Below, in pieces: positions 6,634 through 8,454 of a stretch of 8,454 bases of DNA. The DNA lies in contig JAFUBJ010000028.1 in the NCBI GenBank assembly GCA_017460265.1, positions 1 to 8,454 of the forward strand. Reading direction: 5' to 3'. The notes beneath the pieces were generated by a model. It did no database searches. It saw only the letters and a list, made by a program, of their open reading frames with translations, and was not told the DNA's origin. Each line of letters starts with the position of its first letter. The first letter of the stretch is position 1. The DNA comes from Atopobiaceae bacterium. GTDB taxonomy: Bacteria > Actinomycetota > Coriobacteriia > Coriobacteriales > Atopobiaceae. The position numbers and the translations under genes are program-made.

Positions 6634-7515
6634 ATGGCAACCAAGAGCGCAAAGCGTCACATGAGCGGAGCCGAGAGGCAGCAGGCACGAGAGAGGGCGC
6701 AGGAGCGAGCGCAGGCGGCGCTCGACCGCCTCGGCGAGGGCGTGAGGGAGGTCTACCGCTCCGGGCGCTGGGAGCAGTGGCTCCGCAGCCTCGCGAGGTT
6801 CTACGACTACTCGCTGGGCAACACCATCCTCATTGCGATGCAGATGCCGACCGCCACTCACGTGGCCAGCTTCCGCAGCTGGAAGCGCGACTTCAACAGG
6901 TATGTCAAGAAGGGAGAGCGCGGCATAGAGATTCTCGTGCCCATGCTCGTCAAGGCGCGAGACGAGGACGATGCGCAGAACGACGACGAGGAGCGCCGCC
7001 GCCTCGTGGGCTTTCGCGTGGGCCACGTCTTCGACGTTTCGCAGACAGACGGAGACCCCCTGCCCACCCTCGTGGACGAGGTGGTCGGCACCGTCGAGCG
7101 CTACGCTGCCGTGCTGGACGCAGTCCGCACCGTCTCAGCTTATCCCGTCGAGTTCGTCTCCGACCTACCCGAGGGTACCAACGGATACTTCCGCCGCGGC
7201 GAGCTCATCGCCATCCGCGAGGGCATGAGCGAGGGCCAGACCGTCAAGACCGCGCTGCACGAGCTGGCGCACAGCCGCCTGCACGACGTCGACCACGAGG
7301 GAATGCCCGACCGAGGCATGCGCGAGGTGCAGGCCGAGAGCGTGGCCTACGCCGCGAGCGCCGCGCTCGGGCTGGACACCTCGGGCTACAGCTTCGGGTA
7401 CGTGGCAAGCTGGGCTGCGGGCAAGACCGACGAGGAGATGCGCGCCTGCCTGCAGGCGGTGCGCGACGCCGCCAAGGCGATGGTGGAGGACCTGCAGGCC
7501 GCCATGGCGGAGTAG
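6634..7515 (+). CDS. ardC: ArdC-like antirestriction protein with zinc metallopeptidase motif
   Basis: This 293-aa protein resembles ArdC-type antirestriction proteins of conjugative plasmids and ICEs, which protect incoming single-stranded DNA from restriction. The N-terminal region (about 15-150) fits the ArdC ssDNA-binding domain, with conserved-looking features such as FYDYSLGNTILIAMQMP (56-72) and RSWKRDFNRYVKKGERGI (81-98). The C-terminal part is an ImmA/IrrE-like zincin: HELAH at 209-213, with Glu235 in REVQAESVAYAAS as the probable third zinc ligand. Length is close to that of the family. The ATG at 6634 is preferred because GGGAG at 6621-6625 lies 8 bases upstream. The frame stays open for 108 more codons upstream, but that stretch is the structured GC-rich leader and lacks protein-like sequence. 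It heads a two-gene unit with the 106-aa gene. It is divergent from a restriction-type island, which fits a mobile element that both carries and evades restriction. Confidence 0.88.
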   Translation: MATKSAKRHMSGAERQQARERAQERAQAALDRLGEGVREVYRSGRWEQWLRSLARFYDYSLGNTILIAMQMPTATHVASFRSWKRDFNRYVKKGERGIEILVPMLVKARDEDDAQNDDEERRRLVGFRVGHVFDVSQTDGDPLPTLVDEVVGTVERYAAVLDAVRTVSAYPVEFVSDLPEGTNGYFRRGELIAIREGMSEGQTVKTALHELAHSRLHDVDHEGMPDRGMREVQAESVAYAASAALGLDTSGYSFGYVASWAAGKTDEEMRACLQAVRDAAKAMVEDLQAAMAE

Positions 7516-7537
7516 CCAAAACTACACGCGAGCGACA

Positions 7538-7560
7538 GGGGCGGGCGACGCGCCCGCCCC
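7538..7560 (+). promoter_or_regulatory. Perfect 10-bp GC hairpin between ardC-like gene and next gene
   Basis: GGGGCGGGCG (7538-7547) and CGCCCGCCCC (7551-7560) form a 10-bp perfect stem with a 3-base loop. There is no T-tract, so it is not a standard terminator. It ends 5 bases before the GGAG ribosome site of the 106-aa gene (7566-7569). It may stabilise the upstream message, cause partial termination, or tune translation of the downstream gene. Confidence 0.6.
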
Positions 7561-7574
7561 GGATTGGAGACGTC

Positions 7575-7895
7575 ATGGGCAGCAGAACCAGCAACCAGAC
7601 CAGCACCGTCAGCATCCCCGCCGTGAGGCGATGGGCCCACCGCATGGCGTGGCGCACGCAGTGCCTCGGGGCCGAGGCCGTAGCCCTCGCCCTCTGCGAG
7701 GAGGGCTCGGAGTACGTCGTCGAGTGCGTCGAGGAGTGGGAAGGCTCGGAAGAGTGGGAGGCGATGGACGCAGACGCGAGGGCCCGCGCAGTCGCCGCGA
7801 CGCTCCTCGAGAACGCAGACGCCGCGCTGGAGCTCATGTGGGAGCATATGTGGGGCTACGACAAGACCTGCGACCCGTCGTGGCTGGAGGACTGA
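7575..7895 (+). CDS. Small acidic, Trp-rich hypothetical protein of the mobile element
   Basis: I do not recognise the family. The 106-aa product has a basic N-terminus (VRRWAHRMAWR, 17-27) and an acidic remainder. It contains seven Trp (20, 26, 55, 61, 89, 93, 103) and four Cys (30, 41, 51, 99). The central segment EEGSEYVVECVEEWEGSEEWE and the AATLLENADAALELMWEHMW helix suggest a compact alpha-helical cytosolic protein; there is no signal peptide or membrane span. The ATG at 7575 has GGAG at 7566-7569, 5 bases upstream. It follows the ardC-like stop by 59 bases, with a hairpin between, and is followed by a terminator-like hairpin. Small acidic proteins beside antirestriction genes are frequent in conjugative elements, so an antirestriction or DNA-mimic role is possible but unsupported by any motif. 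Confidence 0.75.
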   Translation: MGSRTSNQTSTVSIPAVRRWAHRMAWRTQCLGAEAVALALCEEGSEYVVECVEEWEGSEEWEAMDADARARAVAATLLENADAALELMWEHMWGYDKTCDPSWLED

Positions 7896-7902
7896 CCGAC
7901 CA

Positions 7903-7926
7903 AGGCGCCCGTGCCCGCGGGCGCCT
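7903..7926 (+). terminator. Terminator-like hairpin after the 106-aa gene
   Basis: AGGCGCCC (7903-7910) pairs with GGGCGCCT (7919-7926), an 8-bp perfect stem with an 8-base loop, starting 7 bases after the stop codon. The following CGCTTGT is only weakly T-rich, so termination may be inefficient or Rho-assisted. It marks the end of the ardC-like transcription unit. Confidence 0.55.
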
Positions 7927-7934
7927 CGCTTGTA

Positions 7935-7974
7935 CACGATCCGCCCCGCGATGGCACGATCCCGTCCCGTGATC
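7935..7974. repeat. Two tandem 20-bp imperfect direct repeats
   Basis: Copies at 7935-7954 and 7955-7974 both start CACGATCC. They align over their length with one single-base gap and mostly C/T differences. They lie directly after the terminator-like hairpin, at the left end of the roughly 480-base non-coding stretch. Tandem repeats of this length near transfer or replication origins often bind initiator or relaxosome proteins, but two copies alone do not show that. Confidence 0.4.
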
Positions 7975-8009
7975 ATGCGATCGCACCCCGGAACCCCGGC
8001 CCCACGCGA

Positions 8010-8169
8010 CATGACAGGGTCGTCATGCCAAGGGAGGCCTGTCGTGTGACGCCTGCGTCACGTGTTGCGGCATTTGGGATGGCAAACCCGTCATGCAGGG
8101 GGGCTGGCCACCAGCCCTGAGGGCTCGTTAAAGCGAGCTGCCTATTCCATGTACAAGTCCATGGAATAG
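8010..8169. repeat. Cluster of five inverted repeats in the non-coding region
   Basis: Perfect inverted repeats follow one another. CATGAC/GTCATG lies at 8010-8015/8022-8027. GTGACGC/GCGTCAC lies at 8046-8052/8055-8061. GGGCTGG/CCAGCCC lies at 8101-8107/8111-8117. GCTCG/CGAGC lies at 8123-8127/8134-8138. CTATTCCATG/CATGGAATAG lies at 8142-8151/8160-8169. No gene is visible here on either strand. Hairpin clusters of this kind next to mobilization genes are typical of transfer origins or single-strand origins of plasmids and integrative elements. Which of these it is cannot be told from sequence alone. Confidence 0.6.
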
Positions 8170-8277
8170 CTCGTCCGCATCGCTAGGGGGACGGCCGTTC
8201 GTCGGGCCTCGGACTCGTCGCAACGCTCCTTCGCCTCTCCCCTCTCCCCGCCGTCCCCGCCGCGTGCGGAACCGCTC

Positions 8278-8332
8278 ACCCCTGACAGCGTGTCATGGGT
8301 GTCGCGTGCGGGGGAGCCCCCGCGCCCCTAAG
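8278..8332 (+). other. Candidate origin of transfer (oriT)
   Basis: An imperfect inverted repeat (8278-8287/8291-8300, nine of ten pairs, 3-base loop) is followed by a perfect GCGGGGG/CCCCCGC hairpin (8308-8314/8317-8323). The sequence GCCCCTAAG then follows (8324-8332). In MOBP-type origins the relaxase recognises such a hairpin and nicks several bases 3' of it. The gene for a MobC-like accessory protein starts 45 bases downstream, the usual place for oriT. The nick position and the relaxase type are unknown because the relaxase gene is outside the window. Confidence 0.45.
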
Positions 8333-8377
8333 ATTGCTCACATCCCCTTGTACATACATCGACTCCTTGGGAGGCCC

Positions 8378-8454
8378 ATGCCCAGACCCGTCCAGCTCCA
8401 CGTCATGCTCTCCGAGGAGGAGATGTCCTCGCTGCGGTCGCTCGCCGACTCGCT
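8378..8454 (+). CDS. MobC-like ribbon-helix-helix relaxosome accessory protein, N-terminal fragment
   Basis: Only the first 25 codons and part of a 26th are present; the gene runs off the window. The translation MPRPVQLHVMLSEEEMSSLR continues SLADSL. It has the pattern of plasmid mobilization accessory proteins (MobC/MbeC-like): a basic start, a strand VQLHVMLS, then an acidic-start helix EEEMSSLRSLADS. Such proteins bind oriT DNA and help the relaxase open and nick it. The ATG at 8378 is preferred over the internal Met at codon 10, since the strand of the fold precedes that Met. GGGAGG at 8369-8374 provides a ribosome site, though only 3 bases from the start. The preceding oriT-like hairpins support the call. 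A generic ribbon-helix-helix regulator remains possible. Confidence 0.65.
   Translation, partial: MPRPVQLHVMLSEEEMSSLRSLADS

Noticed and set aside
6306..7895. A 529-codon open frame on the plus strand spanning the leader, ardC-like gene and 106-aa gene
   Set aside because: Over 6634-7515 it is an out-of-frame, Arg/Ala/Gly-rich shadow of the ardC-like gene. Only its last 106 codons have a ribosome site and protein-like sequence.
7935..7974. CRISPR array
   Set aside because: There are only two adjoining imperfect 20-bp copies with no spacers and no cas genes.
7386..8012. Minus-strand open frames over the 106-aa gene and the following region
   Set aside because: They are antisense to two better-supported plus-strand genes and start within the repeat-rich non-coding region without good initiation signals.

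Overview
The window is GC-rich, with many strong Shine-Dalgarno sites. On codon habit and gene style it looks like a high-GC Gram-positive, most plausibly a Coriobacteriia gut actinobacterium (Collinsella/Olsenella/Eggerthella-like). That assignment is an impression; no rRNA or housekeeping marker is present to confirm it. Both halves are accessory DNA.

Left block (29-6289, all minus strand, read right to left). This is one compact operon: a 67-aa ribbon-helix-helix regulator, a 1082-aa SNF2-type helicase with an N-terminal phospholipase-D-like region, a DUF4391-like protein of 260 aa, an unrecognised 264-aa protein, and a type III Mod-like adenine methyltransferase. Genes overlap or are separated by 4-11 bases, so they are almost certainly co-transcribed. 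The set looks like a restriction/phage-defence island related to type III R-M and helicase-methylase systems. A Res-type helicase-nuclease would be expected beyond the left edge but is not visible. The methyltransferase stops at 411 aa, before its SAM-binding motif I, and a degraded-looking copy of that motif follows the stop in frame. The same gene carries a block of three adjacent hairpins inside a conserved coding segment. The 264-aa gene and the 3' part of mod look less GC-rich than the helicase gene, suggesting a mosaic operon.

Centre (6290-6633). This is a divergent intergenic region. Its left part holds a possible operator/promoter for the defence operon. Its right part is a GC-rich, hairpin-dense leader in front of the ardC-like gene that can be drawn in two mutually exclusive folds.

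Right block (6634-8454, plus strand). This is a conjugative or mobilizable element segment: an ArdC-like antirestriction protein with a HELAH metallopeptidase motif, a small acidic Trp-rich protein, a terminator, then about 450 bases of repeat- and hairpin-rich non-coding DNA that probably holds the transfer origin. The window ends in the first 25 codons of a MobC-like ribbon-helix-helix relaxosome protein. An antirestriction gene and a restriction-type island therefore face away from a shared intergenic region, which suggests the defence genes are cargo of, or sit directly beside, the mobile element.
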